A stretch of DNA of 64,000 bases from VRUE01 sp963729995 (GCA_963729995.1 CAVSPF010000003.1:1302001-1366000); one strand, 5' to 3'. Shown: positions 17,295 through 26,041, counted from the first letter of the stretch. Notes: generated by a model not told the origin, from the letters alone. Made by a program: numbers and translations.

Positions 17295-18325
17295 TCCGCC
17301 CCCTCTCCCAGAGCCGCCTGACGACTCTCCGGTCGGTAGTAGAGCGGCACGCACCAGTGGTTCTCGGCCACCCAATCGGTGTTGGGCAGCTCGACCGGAT
17401 GCCCCATGATCCGGTGGCACGGCTGCTCGTAGACGCGCCCGGTCGAGCGCTCGACGGGCTCGAAGACGATGTACTTGTAGAGGCCGGAGGTCATCCCCTC
17501 GGGCAGCTCCAGCCGGGCGGGGTGCAGCGGGTCGAGGTGCTCGCGCGCGTACTCGTTCTTCCAGCCGACGATCTCCTCCAGCCGCTCGACCTGGACCAGG
17601 CCGAGCGCCGCCGCGAACTCGCTCATCCGGAAGTTGAGGCCGTCGACCTCGTGCTCGAACTTGCCGTAGTTGCGGAACTTCTGCGCGAACTCGATCAGCT
17701 CCGCGTTCGAGGAGACGAGCACGCCACCCTCGCCGGTCGAGATCGTCTTCGTCGCGTAGAGCGAGTAGACGCCGGCGTCGCCGAAGCCACCCGGCTTGCG
17801 ACCGCTCCATTCCGCCCCGTGAGCGTGGGCGCAGTCCTCGAGCAGGAAGATCCCGTTCTCGCGGCAGTAGGCGGCGATGCGGTCGGCGTCGAAGGCGATA
17901 TGGCCACCGATGTGGACCAGGATCGCCGCCCGCGGCTTCGATCGCTCAGCCTTTGCCTCGAAGTCCTCGAAGGACATGCAGAGGTCGGCGCGGTTGCAGT
18001 CGACGAACTCGACCTCGGCGCCCGCCTTGATCGCGGCGAGCGGCGTCGCCATGAACGTGTTTGACGGGCACAGCACCATCTCGCCGCGAACGCCGGCGAA
18101 CTCCAGCGCGGCCAGGGCGCCCCCGGCCCAGCTCGACAGCCCGAGGCTGGGCAGGGCGTTCCACTCCGACCAGCGCTGCTCGAAGGCGGCCAGCATGCGC
18201 CCCTCCGACCACTGCTCGGAGTCGAGGACCTCGGTCCACAGCTCGAAGAGGCGGGCGCGGTCGCGGTGGTCGAACCCAATCGCGAACTTAGTCGGGTCAG
18301 ACTGCGCTGTCTCCGCGGGCCTTAT
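17291..18325 (-). CDS. DegT/DnrJ/EryC1 family PLP aminotransferase, apparent ATA start
   Basis: Sugar aminotransferase that would add an amino group to a nucleotide keto-sugar. The PLP lysine is in YSLYATKTISTGEGG; PSNTFMATPLA and LEDCAHAHGAEW are typical. The first ATG (18196) would cut off the conserved N-terminal segment (LFELWTEVLDSEQWSEGRM), which is in frame upstream. The open frame there has no ATG, GTG or TTG back to a stop near 18385, but AAGGAG lies 5 bases before an ATA at 18325, giving 344 residues. The stop overlaps the epimerase-GT ATG. Confidence 0.82.
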   Translation of the reverse strand: MRPAETAQSDPTKFAIGFDHRDRARLFELWTEVLDSEQWSEGRMLAAFEQRWSEWNALPSLGLSSWAGGALAALEFAGVRGEMVLCPSNTFMATPLAAIKAGAEVEFVDCNRADLCMSFEDFEAKAERSKPRAAILVHIGGHIAFDADRIAAYCRENGIFLLEDCAHAHGAEWSGRKPGGFGDAGVYSLYATKTISTGEGGVLVSSNAELIEFAQKFRNYGKFEHEVDGLNFRMSEFAAALGLVQVERLEEIVGWKNEYAREHLDPLHPARLELPEGMTSGLYKYIVFEPVERSTGRVYEQPCHRIMGHPVELPNTDWVAENHWCVPLYYRPESRQAALGEGAE

Positions 18326-18330
18326 GGTGG

Positions 18331-18336
18331 CTCCTT
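18331..18336 (-). promoter_or_regulatory. Ribosome binding site deciding the ATA start of the aminotransferase
   Basis: On the minus strand AAGGAG is followed by CCACC and ATA. It is the only strong ribosome binding site in the open frame and places the start at 18325, so that the protein keeps the whole family N-terminus. Confidence 0.6.
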
Positions 18337-18488
18337 GATGGTCGGGCTGGGGGAATTGGCTTCGCAGGACGAAACACCATGAGGCTTAAGGCGCCGCAAG
18401 GCTAGCAGCGAACGCGGACTCGATGCACCAGCGCTGACGTCTTTCACCCCACTGGAATGGGGTCAAAGCGCGCCGCGTGGAGTTGGGA

Positions 18489-19352
18489 TCAGCTCGGCTC
18501 GCGGGCGGTCTCGAGCACGGCGCCGACCGCACGCGAGCCGGCGAGAAGCGCGGTACCGGCAACCGCGATCGCCATCGAGATGCCCAGGGCAAGCCCGCCG
18601 AGCGGCGTGGCTCCCCAGGACTCGCCGAAGATCAGCGGCGCGAGCAGCACCGGGACGAGGACCTGCGCGGCAAACATCACCGGAGCGACATGGGTCGCGT
18701 GGCGGTGCTGCAGGGCGGTCATCTCGCTGAGCAGCGCGGCGCTCTCGGAGAGGGCGACGGTGGCCAGGGGCACGAGCGCGAGCAGCACCGCCCCGGTCGC
18801 CAGCTCGTCGGTGAAGAGCTTGCCGGCGATCGAGGTCCAGGCGTAGCCACAGCCGGCGCTCACGACGGGCAGCAGCCCGATCGCCGCCGCCCGTCCGCGC
18901 AGAACGTACGGGGCGGCGATCGGCAGCGCGACGAGGGTGAACGCGATCGCTATGGCGACGGCGCCCGCGTGCGCCGTCGTCCTCTCCGGCGCCGCCCACG
19001 CAACTCCGGCGAGGCCGGCGACGATCGCCGCCACGGCGACCGCCTCCCGCCGCCCCGGGGCCTCTCCCAGCCTCGTGGCGCCCAGCCAGAGGAGCAGGAT
19101 GAGCCCGCTCGCCAAGCACGGCCCCACGACGGTCAGGGGAACAAGCAGGAGGGCGGCGATTTCCAGCGGCCAGCCGATCAACCCCAGCGCCGTGGCGCCC
19201 AGCCATCGCCGGTTTCGGAGCAGCACCACGATGAGCGAGGGCCGCAGCGAGTGCTCGCCGGGCACCTCCCGCGCCTCCAGCGCCTGCAGCGCGATCGAGG
19301 AGTTGTATAGAGCCGACGCCCCGATCGCGGCAAATATGCCCAGCACCAGCAC
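18489..19352 (-). CDS. DMT-superfamily (EamA/NIPA-like) membrane permease
   Basis: A 287-residue protein with 9-10 hydrophobic helices spread over its length, two similar halves, and small-residue-rich segments typical of drug/metabolite transporters. Substrate is not evident; a NIPA-like magnesium transporter is also possible. It is 16 bases downstream of the ETF-QO stop on the same strand, perhaps in its operon. A weak ACCCCA-N6-TGGGGT hairpin lies just past its stop, without a T-run. Confidence 0.75.
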   Translation of the reverse strand: MLVLGIFAAIGASALYNSSIALQALEAREVPGEHSLRPSLIVVLLRNRRWLGATALGLIGWPLEIAALLLVPLTVVGPCLASGLILLLWLGATRLGEAPGRREAVAVAAIVAGLAGVAWAAPERTTAHAGAVAIAIAFTLVALPIAAPYVLRGRAAAIGLLPVVSAGCGYAWTSIAGKLFTDELATGAVLLALVPLATVALSESAALLSEMTALQHRHATHVAPVMFAAQVLVPVLLAPLIFGESWGATPLGGLALGISMAIAVAGTALLAGSRAVGAVLETAREPS

Positions 19353-19368
19353 GGCGCCAGGCTATTAG

Positions 19369-21067
19369 TTAGGTCTCCTGGTACAGCGGGCCGTCGCCGC
19401 CCTCGGGCAGGGTGAGGCGGCCGCCCTTGGCGGTGATCGCCCCGCACTGCACGCAGTTGGAGGCAACGACCTGCACGTCGACCTCCGCGGCGCCGTTCTC
19501 CAGCTGGTCGTCGGGGATCTCGTAGACCTGGGCCGGGCACATCGAGACCCATGTCTGCGCGATCTCGCGCGGCACCCTGGTCTGGATGCGGATGTGGTTC
19601 GGTGCGTCGTCGCGGGTTGCGTTGCCGGAGAGGAAGACCGAGTCGAGCTTGTTGAAGGTCAGCTTGTTGTCGGGCTTGACGTACATGTCGCCCGCCTTGC
19701 CGATCTCCATCGCGTGGTCGGCGTCGTCCTCCTGCGCCCAGTGCCCGCCGGGGAAGGCCCCCTTGGTGGCCGTCATCGCCGAGGCGATCGCCCCGCCCAG
19801 GAAGAAGCCCTTGGAGAAGGGCTGGCGCATGTTGCGCGACTCGTGGAGATCCTTCTCGATCGGCGAGGTGCGGACCTTCTCGTCGTAGGCCTCGAAGTTG
19901 ACCGAGTCCTGCTTGAGCGCCGCGACGATCGCCTCCGCTGCGAACATCCCGGCGTGCATCGCGTAGTGGACGCCCTTCAGGGTCGGCACGTTGACCATGC
20001 TGGCGGCGTCGCCGGCGATCACCATGCCCGGCACCGCAAGGCGCTTCGGCATCGAGAAGTAGCCGCCCGAGGGGAGCGTCTTCGCCCCCCAGGCAACCCG
20101 CTTGCCGCCCTCCAGCAGCTTCCTGATGAAGGGGTGGGTCTTGAGCAGCTGCAACGCGTCGTGGACAGGAGAAGGTCGCGTCGGTGTAGTCGAGCCCGGC
20201 GACGAGGCCGATGCAGAGCTTGTCCTCCCCCATCGGGTAGATGAAGCTGCCGCCGAACTCGTTGTAGCGCGGCGACTTGCGCAGCGGCCAGCCCATCGTG
20301 TGGATGACTCGGTCGAGCGGCTTCGGCACCTCCCAGACCTCTTTCACGCCGATCTCCCACCGCATCGGGTCGGCCCCCTGCAGGTCGAAGTAGTCGTAGG
20401 CGGCGTAGGTGAGGTGGCCGACGGTCCCCTCGGCGAGGACCGTCGCCTTGGCGACCACGTCGGAGCCGGGCTCGAAGTTGGCCAGCTCCTGGCCGTCCTT
20501 GCCCCGGCCCCGGTCGCCTGAGCGCACGCCCTTGACGATCCGCTCCTCGACCAGCAGCTTCGTCGCCGCGGTCTCGGAGAGGATGTAGACGCCTGCCTCC
20601 TCGGCTTTCTCGGCGAGAAAGCGGCCGAGCTTGGAGACCGAGGTGACGTAGTTGCCGTGGTTGCGGAAGCCGGGCGGCACCGGCTTCATCGGGACCGCCG
20701 CCTTTGAGGTGAGCAGGTAGACCGCGTCCTTGGTCACCTTCTGGTAGACCGGCCACTCGGACGGGTCGAGGCCGGGGAACAGCTCTTCCATCGCCGAGGG
20801 GCGCATGTTCGCCCCTGACATCAGGTGTGCCCCGGCGACTTTGCCCTTCTCGATCACCGCGACCGGGACTTCACCGAGCTTCTCGGTCAGCTCCGGCTCG
20901 TTCTCGAGCAGCTGCATCGTCTTGACCGCGCAGGCGAGGCCGGCCGGCCCGCCGCCGACGATCGCGACGCCCACCTCGATGCGCTCGTCCGCGGGATCGG
21001 TCGGCGGACCGATCACCTCGGCAGAGTCGAACGGCGGCGGAAACTCGCTGGGCTTCACGGCTGGCAT
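19369..21067 (-). pseudogene. Electron transfer flavoprotein-ubiquinone oxidoreductase (ETF-QO), frameshifted
   Basis: ETF-QO passes electrons from EtfAB to the quinone pool. The N-terminal part (ATG 21067) has the FAD motif VGGGPAGLACAV and runs in frame to about 20168; the remainder, from LQLLKTHPFIRKLLEGG to the C-terminal iron-sulfur region, is in another frame ending at 19369. Removing one base (the A at 20167) restores DATFSVHDALQLL, the expected continuation. So either the gene is broken or the sequence has a one-base error. The C-terminal cluster shows only three cysteines (MCPAQVYE, NCVQCGAIT) where four are usual. Confidence 0.85.
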
Positions 21068-21097
21068 CTGCGCTCCTTTGCGGGCTCTTCCTCAGCT

Positions 21098-21127
21098 GAA
21101 AAACGACCGGGGGGCCAGGCCCCCCGG
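21098..21127 (-). terminator. Rho-independent terminator after etfA
   Basis: On the minus strand, 5 bases after the etfA stop, arms 21127-21118 and 21116-21107 form a 9-10 bp all-GC stem, followed by TCGTTTTTC. This should separate etfBA from the ETF-QO gene at least in part. Confidence 0.85.
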
Positions 21128-21132
21128 TAACG

Positions 21133-22104
21133 TCATCCCTTCTTGGCCTTGATCGCCTCGGTCAGCTTGGGGACGATCTTGTGCAGGTCGCCCACCACGC
21201 CGAGGTCCGAGAACTCGAAGATCGGCGCGTTCTGGTCCTTGTTGATCGCGATGATGTTCTCCGAGCTCTGCATCCCGACCTTGTGCTGGATCGCACCGGA
21301 GATGCCGGCGGCCAGGTACAGCTTCGGCGAAACCGTCTTGCCGGTCTGGCCGATCTGGGCCGAGTACGGATACCAGCCCGCGTCGACCACGGCCCGCGTC
21401 GCCGCGACCGCGCCGCCCATCGCCTCGGCCAGCTCCTCGCAGAGCTTGAAGCCCTCCGCGGCGCCGAGCCCGCGACCGCCGCCGACCAGGACGTCGGCGT
21501 CCTCGATGTTGACGTCCTCGCCGCGCTGCTCGCCGCGCTGCACCATCCTGGCCTTGGTCGACCATGGCGACAGCTCGACGTCGACGTCGACGACCTCGGC
21601 CGTGCCGCCGGTCTCTTTGAGGTCGAACGCGTTGAGGCGGCTGATGATGATGCCCGGCTCGCCGACGTAGCCGACGTCGGCCACCTGCGAGTCCTGGAGG
21701 ATCGGCCGCTCGGCGACCAGCTTGCCGTCCTGGACCTTGACCGCGGTGACCTCCATCGTCACCCCGGCGCCCAGGCGGGCGGTGAGGCCGGCCCCGATCT
21801 CGAAGCCGAGCAGGCCGCCGCCGAACAGGACGTAGCCGAAGCCCTCGTCCTGGACGACCTTCGCCATCGCGTCGACGATCGGCTGGGCAAGGCCCTCCGG
21901 CACGCCCTTGGCGCGGTAGACCTTTGCCGCACCGTGGTTGCCGAGCGCCGCACAGGCGTCGTCGGCGACGTCGCCGACCACCAGCGCGGCGGCGTCACCG
22001 CCGATCTCGGCTGCCAGCTTGGCCGCCTCGGAGATCGCCCCGAGCGAGTTCTTGTTGAAGTTGCCCTCGTCGTCGTGGAGGGCGTAGACAAGGATGCCCG
22101 CCAT
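21133..22104 (-). CDS. etfA: Electron transfer flavoprotein subunit alpha
   Basis: FAD-binding subunit of the soluble electron carrier that accepts electrons from acyl-CoA dehydrogenases. The 323 residues contain VLVGGGRGLG and the C-terminal FAD signature with QIGQTGKTVSPKLYLAAGISG. The ATG is directly after the etfB stop. Closely followed by a terminator and then the ETF-QO gene, its electron acceptor. Confidence 0.96.
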   Translation of the reverse strand: MAGILVYALHDDEGNFNKNSLGAISEAAKLAAEIGGDAAALVVGDVADDACAALGNHGAAKVYRAKGVPEGLAQPIVDAMAKVVQDEGFGYVLFGGGLLGFEIGAGLTARLGAGVTMEVTAVKVQDGKLVAERPILQDSQVADVGYVGEPGIIISRLNAFDLKETGGTAEVVDVDVELSPWSTKARMVQRGEQRGEDVNIEDADVLVGGGRGLGAAEGFKLCEELAEAMGGAVAATRAVVDAGWYPYSAQIGQTGKTVSPKLYLAAGISGAIQHKVGMQSSENIIAINKDQNAPIFEFSDLGVVGDLHKIVPKLTEAIKAKKG

Positions 22105-22902
22105 CTAGATCAGCTTCCTTTCCTCGAGCCAGGTGACGATCTTTTCGACCGTCTCGTTGGTGTCCTCGTCCTCGATGATCTCCCCGGCCTCCTTGGCGGG
22201 TGGCGGGTTGAGTGCGAGGACCGCTGTCTTGGAGCCGGCCTCGCCGACCATGCCGGCGTCGATGCCGGCGTCGGCGGCCGCCTTCGAGTCCAGCGGCTTT
22301 TTCTTGGCGCCCATGATCGCTTTCAGGCTTGGGTAGCGCGGCTCGTTGATGGCGTCGCCGACGCTGATCACAGCGGGCAGCTCCACCTCAACCGTGTCGT
22401 AGCCGTACTCGGCCTGGCGCTCGCAGCGCAACTTGCCGTCGGTGACGTCCATCTTGACCACCTGCGTCAGCGAAGGCATCTTCAGGTGGTCGGCGACAAC
22501 CGCGCCGATCGTGTAGCACTCGCCGTCGTCGGACTGCTGGCCCAGCAGCACCAGGTCGGGCTGCTCGGACTCCAGGATCTTCGCCAGCGCATAGCCGGTC
22601 GCGCAAACGTCGGAGCCGGCCAGCGCCCCGTCGGAGAGGTGGACCGAGCGATCGGCGCCAAGCGCCACCGCTTTGTGCAGAGCACGAACGGCGGTCTCGG
22701 GGCCCATCGTCACGGCGACGACCTCCTCGACTGGGATCTCGCCGCCCTCCTTGATCTGCATGGCAGCCTCGATGGCGTGGGTATCGAAAGGGTTGAGGTT
22801 CTTCTCGCCGCTGCGGTCCAGCCGCATCGTGTTGGAGTCGATGCGCTTCTGTACCGCGGCGTCCGGGACCTCCTTGACCAGGACGCAGATCTTCAAGTTC
22901 AA
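22105..22902 (-). CDS. etfB: Electron transfer flavoprotein subunit beta
   Basis: AMP-binding subunit of ETF. The 265 residues start at a TTG (22902) preceded by a perfect AAGGAGG. Conserved: MNLKICVLVKEVPDAAV start, NPFDTHAIEAAMQIKE, LLGQQSDDGECYTIG and LPAVISVGDAINEPRYPSLKAI. It is first in the etfBA operon, with a TetR-type palindrome just upstream. ETF of this kind serves fatty acid and amino acid acyl-CoA oxidation rather than nitrogen fixation, judging by the neighbours. Confidence 0.96.
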   Translation of the reverse strand: MNLKICVLVKEVPDAAVQKRIDSNTMRLDRSGEKNLNPFDTHAIEAAMQIKEGGEIPVEEVVAVTMGPETAVRALHKAVALGADRSVHLSDGALAGSDVCATGYALAKILESEQPDLVLLGQQSDDGECYTIGAVVADHLKMPSLTQVVKMDVTDGKLRCERQAEYGYDTVEVELPAVISVGDAINEPRYPSLKAIMGAKKKPLDSKAAADAGIDAGMVGEAGSKTAVLALNPPPAKEAGEIIEDEDTNETVEKIVTWLEERKLI

Positions 22903-22917
22903 GCCTCCTTGGGCGAT

Positions 22918-22935
22918 TGACTGACCAGTCAGTCA
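22918..22935. promoter_or_regulatory. Palindromic operator upstream of etfBA
   Basis: TGACTGAC-CA-GTCAGTCA is a perfect 8-bp inverted repeat with a 2-base centre, 16 bases upstream of the etfB start codon. Its size and sequence style fit TetR-family repressors of fatty acid degradation such as FadR-type regulators, which sense acyl-CoA. No TetR gene is in the window. Confidence 0.75.
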
Positions 22936-22964
22936 GCGAGTTTATCTAGACACGCGGCGGTGTG

Positions 22965-23390
22965 CTATTCGCCGCGTTCGTGCCGCTCCTCGGCGCCCTC
23001 GCGGATGAACTCGATGATCTCGTCGGTTCCCGCCCCGGGGGTGAAGACCGCGGCGACGCCCAGCCTCTTCAGCTCGGGAATGTCGTCCGCCGGGATGGTG
23101 CCGCCGACCGTGATCAGGACGTCGTCGACGCCCTGCTCTCTCAGCAGGTCGATGATGCGGGGCACCAGGGTCATGTGGGCGCCGGAGAGGATCGAAAGCC
23201 CGACCGCGTCGGCGTCCTCCTGGATCACCGTCTCGGCGATCTGCTCCGGCGTCTGGTGCAGGCCGGTGTAGATCACCTCCATCCCCGCGTCGCGCAGCGC
23301 CCGGGCGATTATCTTGGCGCCGCGGTCGTGCCCGTCCAGGCCGGGCTTGGCGACGACGATGCGGATCTTGCGGGCGGTTGCTGCCTCCAT
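22965..23390 (-). CDS. Methylmalonyl-CoA mutase, cobalamin-binding subunit
   Basis: A stand-alone 141-residue B12-binding domain. It has the axial-ligand motif KPGLDGHDRGAK (DxHxxG), SGAHMTLVP (SxL-like) and the C-terminal GG motif GGTIPADDI. It pairs with the large subunit encoded just upstream (23540-25195) to make an adenosylcobalamin-dependent acyl-CoA mutase. Split mutases occur in archaea and several actinobacteria. Substrate may be methylmalonyl-CoA or a related acyl-CoA such as isobutyryl-CoA. Confidence 0.93.
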   Translation of the reverse strand: MEAATARKIRIVVAKPGLDGHDRGAKIIARALRDAGMEVIYTGLHQTPEQIAETVIQEDADAVGLSILSGAHMTLVPRIIDLLREQGVDDVLITVGGTIPADDIPELKRLGVAAVFTPGAGTDEIIEFIREGAEERHERGE

Positions 23391-23539
23391 TGAAGCGACA
23401 CCATATTGGACCGGCGACCGGCTCCGAAAACCAAGCAGGTCGGGGGACGCAGGGAGCGAGGTGAGGGGAGCGCACTTTGGTGCGTGACCCGATCCGAGCG
23501 ACTGAGGACCCCGAGATGCGCAGGTTTGCAGGAGCCGCG

Positions 23540-25195
23540 CTAAAAGACGGGAGACTCGGTGTAGGTGCCGAAGACCTCCTGCATCGCGCCGATCATCTCG
23601 CCCTCGGTGGCGCGGGCGCGGGCGGCCTCGATCATCGGCGGCATCAGGTTCTCGCCGCTGCCGGCGGCACGCTTCAGCTCGGCGAGCGTCGTTTCGACGA
23701 GGGCAGCGTCGCGGCGAGCGCGCGTCGCCTGCAGGCGGTCGACCTGCTTGCGTTCCAGCCCCGGGTCGATGCGCAGGATCGGCGTCTCCTCCTCGCCCTC
23801 CTGGACGAAGTCGTTGACCCCGACGACGATCCGCTTGCGCTCGTCCAGCTCGCGCTGGTAGTCGAAGGCGGCTTCGGCGATCTCGCGCTGCGGGAAGTTG
23901 CGGCGGATCGCCTCGACCATCCCCCCCAGCTCGTCGATGCGAGCGAAGTACTCATAGGCGGCCCGCTCCATCTCGTCGGTCATCTTCTCGACGAACCAGG
24001 AGCCGCCAAGCGGGTCGGGCGTGTTGGCGACGCCGGACTCGAAGGCGATGATCTGCTGCGTGCGCAGCGCCAGGCGGGCCGCCTCCTCGGTCGGCAGCGC
24101 CAGCGCCTCGTCGAAGGAGTTCGTGTGCAGCGATTGGGTGCCGCCGAGCACCGCGGACAGCGCCTCCAGCGAGGTCCGCACCACGTTGTTGAGGGGCTGC
24201 TGGGCGGTCAGCGAGACACCGGCGGTCTGCGCGTGGAAGCGCAGCCGCATCGACTCCTCCCGCTTGGCGCCGTAGGTGTCGCGCATCTCCCGTGCCCAGA
24301 TCCGCCGCGCCGCCCGGTACTTGGCGATCTCCTCGAAGAAGTCGATGTGGGCGTTGAAGAAGAACGAGAGGCGCGGGGCGAAGTCGTCGACGTCCAGGCC
24401 GCGCTCGATCGCCCGCTCGACGTAGGTGAAGCCGTCCTTCAGCGTGAAGGCCAGCTCCTGCTGGGCGGTCGAGCCCGCCTCGCGAATGTGGTAGCCGGAG
24501 ATCGAGACCGGGTGCCAGCGGGGCATGCTCTGCGAGCACCACTCGATCATGTCGGTGACCAGCCGCATCGCCGGCTCGATCGGGAAGCACCACTCCTTCT
24601 GCGCGATGTACTCCTTGAGGATGTCGGTCTGGATCGTGCCGCCGAGCCGCTCCGGCGGCACCCCCTGCAGCTCGCCGACCAGAACGTAGAAGGCGAGCAG
24701 GATCGCGGCTGGCGCGTTGACCGTCATCGAGGTGCTGACGCCGCCCAGCGGAATCCCCGCGAAGAGCTGCTCCATGTCGTCGAGGGTGTCGACGGCGACC
24801 CCCTCGCGCCCCACCTCGCCGAGGCTGCGCGCGTGGTCGGAGTCATAGCCCATCAGAGTCGGCATGTCGAAGGCGACCGAGAGGCCCGTCTGGCCGTGGT
24901 CGAGCAGGTAGTGGAAGCGCTCGTTGGTCTCGTCGACCGTGCCGAAGCCGGCGAACTGGCGCATCGTCCAGAGCCGCCCGCGGTACATCGACTCATACGG
25001 CCCGCGGGTGAACGGGTACGCGCCGGGGCGGCCGATCTCGGCAGCGGGGTCGGCGGGGGCGTCGTCGGCCGTGTAGAGCGGCTCGATCGGGTGCCCGGAG
25101 ATCGTCGACAGCTCGGCTGCGCGCGCCGGTGGCTGCGGATCTACATCCTGGGCGGGATCCTGCGAAGGGCTCCCTGCCGTCGGCTTGGTGGCCAT
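23540..25195 (-). CDS. Methylmalonyl-CoA mutase large subunit (split type)
   Basis: TIM-barrel subunit of the B12-dependent mutase. The 551 residues from the ATG at 25195 lack a cobalamin domain, which is supplied by the gene at 22965. Recognisable blocks: PLYTADDAPADP, YPFTRGPYESMYRGRLWTMR, FDMPTLMGYDSD, SISGYHIREAGSTA and SLHTNSFDEALALPTEEAARLALRTQ. The substrate pocket reads RGPYESMYRGRLWTMRQFAGFG, where methylmalonyl-specific enzymes have Tyr at the Y in GPYxTMY; a definite substrate call would need alignment. An open frame beyond 25195 is not homologous. MeaB, its chaperone, is at 33998. Confidence 0.94.
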   Translation of the reverse strand: MATKPTAGSPSQDPAQDVDPQPPARAAELSTISGHPIEPLYTADDAPADPAAEIGRPGAYPFTRGPYESMYRGRLWTMRQFAGFGTVDETNERFHYLLDHGQTGLSVAFDMPTLMGYDSDHARSLGEVGREGVAVDTLDDMEQLFAGIPLGGVSTSMTVNAPAAILLAFYVLVGELQGVPPERLGGTIQTDILKEYIAQKEWCFPIEPAMRLVTDMIEWCSQSMPRWHPVSISGYHIREAGSTAQQELAFTLKDGFTYVERAIERGLDVDDFAPRLSFFFNAHIDFFEEIAKYRAARRIWAREMRDTYGAKREESMRLRFHAQTAGVSLTAQQPLNNVVRTSLEALSAVLGGTQSLHTNSFDEALALPTEEAARLALRTQQIIAFESGVANTPDPLGGSWFVEKMTDEMERAAYEYFARIDELGGMVEAIRRNFPQREIAEAAFDYQRELDERKRIVVGVNDFVQEGEEETPILRIDPGLERKQVDRLQATRARRDAALVETTLAELKRAAGSGENLMPPMIEAARARATEGEMIGAMQEVFGTYTESPVF

Positions 25196-25236
25196 CGCTG
25201 ACAAGTCTAGAGTCCAGGCTCCAGGCGCCCCTCCAT

Positions 25237-25266
25237 GGCCGGTTCTTGGCTGCCAAGCAGCCGGCC
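25237..25266. repeat. Nested palindrome between the mutase and a membrane protein gene
   Basis: Outer arms GGCCGG (25237-25242) and CCGGCC (25261-25266), inner arms CTTGGC (25245-25250) and GCCAAG (25252-25257), single-base centre. It lies in the divergent region 42 bases upstream of the mutase start, so an operator is more likely than a terminator. Confidence 0.6.
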
Positions 25267-25384
25267 CCAACGATTTCGCGGGTTTCGAGGCGTCGGGTTC
25301 GGGAACTACATGGGTGGTGTGAGGCACGCCGCGTATGAGTTGACGACTGCGGCGCGCATCGAGCATGCCTAGACAGGAGGAGTT

Positions 25385-26041
25385 ATGCGCAAAGCATTGG
25401 AGATCGGCGGTTTCATCGCCGCCGTTCTGCTGATTGCATTTGGAATCGGCGCCATCGTCATCGGCTTGGACGGGCGAAGCACGGTGAACAGCAGCCTCAA
25501 GCAGGAGCGCATCACGGGCACACCCGACATGACCCCGTCGGCAATCGCCGAAGAGGCCAAGAAAGCTGGGGTCACCAACGCGAGCCTGCCGAAGTGCACG
25601 GTCGCCGAAAAGCCGATCAACAACGGCGAAAGGGCTCGATGCTTCGCGCAGTACATGCGGGTGCACGCGCTCGAGGCGACGGGTGGGTTCACCTACTCGC
25701 AGATGGGTCGCTTCGAAGCGAAGCCCAACGCACCGAAGAGCGAGCTGGCTGAAGGCGGCGGCACCGAAAACGAAAAATTTGCGGCGACGAACCCGAAAAC
25801 CGGCGAACCGGCCGAAAACGCGGCCCGCAACGTATGGGTCACCGAGACGGCTCTCTCGACCGCTCTGAACACCAGCTACATGGCTGACCGGACGGCGCTC
25901 TTCGGGATCGTTGTCGGCGTCGCCCTGCTGCTGACCGGGATCGGCTTCGCGATCCTCGTCGCCACCGGCGCGATTCGCGATCCGCAGTCGGTGCTGCGGT
26001 TCGGCCGGGCGCGGAGCGAGGAGGCCCCGCCCACCGGTTAG
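25385..26041 (+). CDS. Hypothetical membrane protein with an extracytoplasmic domain
   Basis: A 218-residue protein with one transmembrane helix at ~8-30 and another at ~172-195. The segment between them is hydrophilic, has two cysteines (LPKCTV and ARCFAQYM) that could form a disulfide, and is probably outside the membrane. The ATG has an excellent AGGAGGAG ribosome binding site. It is divergent from the mutase and converges with the thiolase, whose stop overlaps its own by 3 bases. No family was recognised. Confidence 0.75.
   Translation: MRKALEIGGFIAAVLLIAFGIGAIVIGLDGRSTVNSSLKQERITGTPDMTPSAIAEEAKKAGVTNASLPKCTVAEKPINNGERARCFAQYMRVHALEATGGFTYSQMGRFEAKPNAPKSELAEGGGTENEKFAATNPKTGEPAENAARNVWVTETALSTALNTSYMADRTALFGIVVGVALLLTGIGFAILVATGAIRDPQSVLRFGRARSEEAPPTG

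Noticed and set aside
17295..17810. Upstream extension of the epimerase-GT frame (to 963 residues)
   Set aside because: The extra ~170 residues are Arg-rich antisense-type sequence inside the aminotransferase gene; the ATG at 17294 begins a proper NAD-binding fold.
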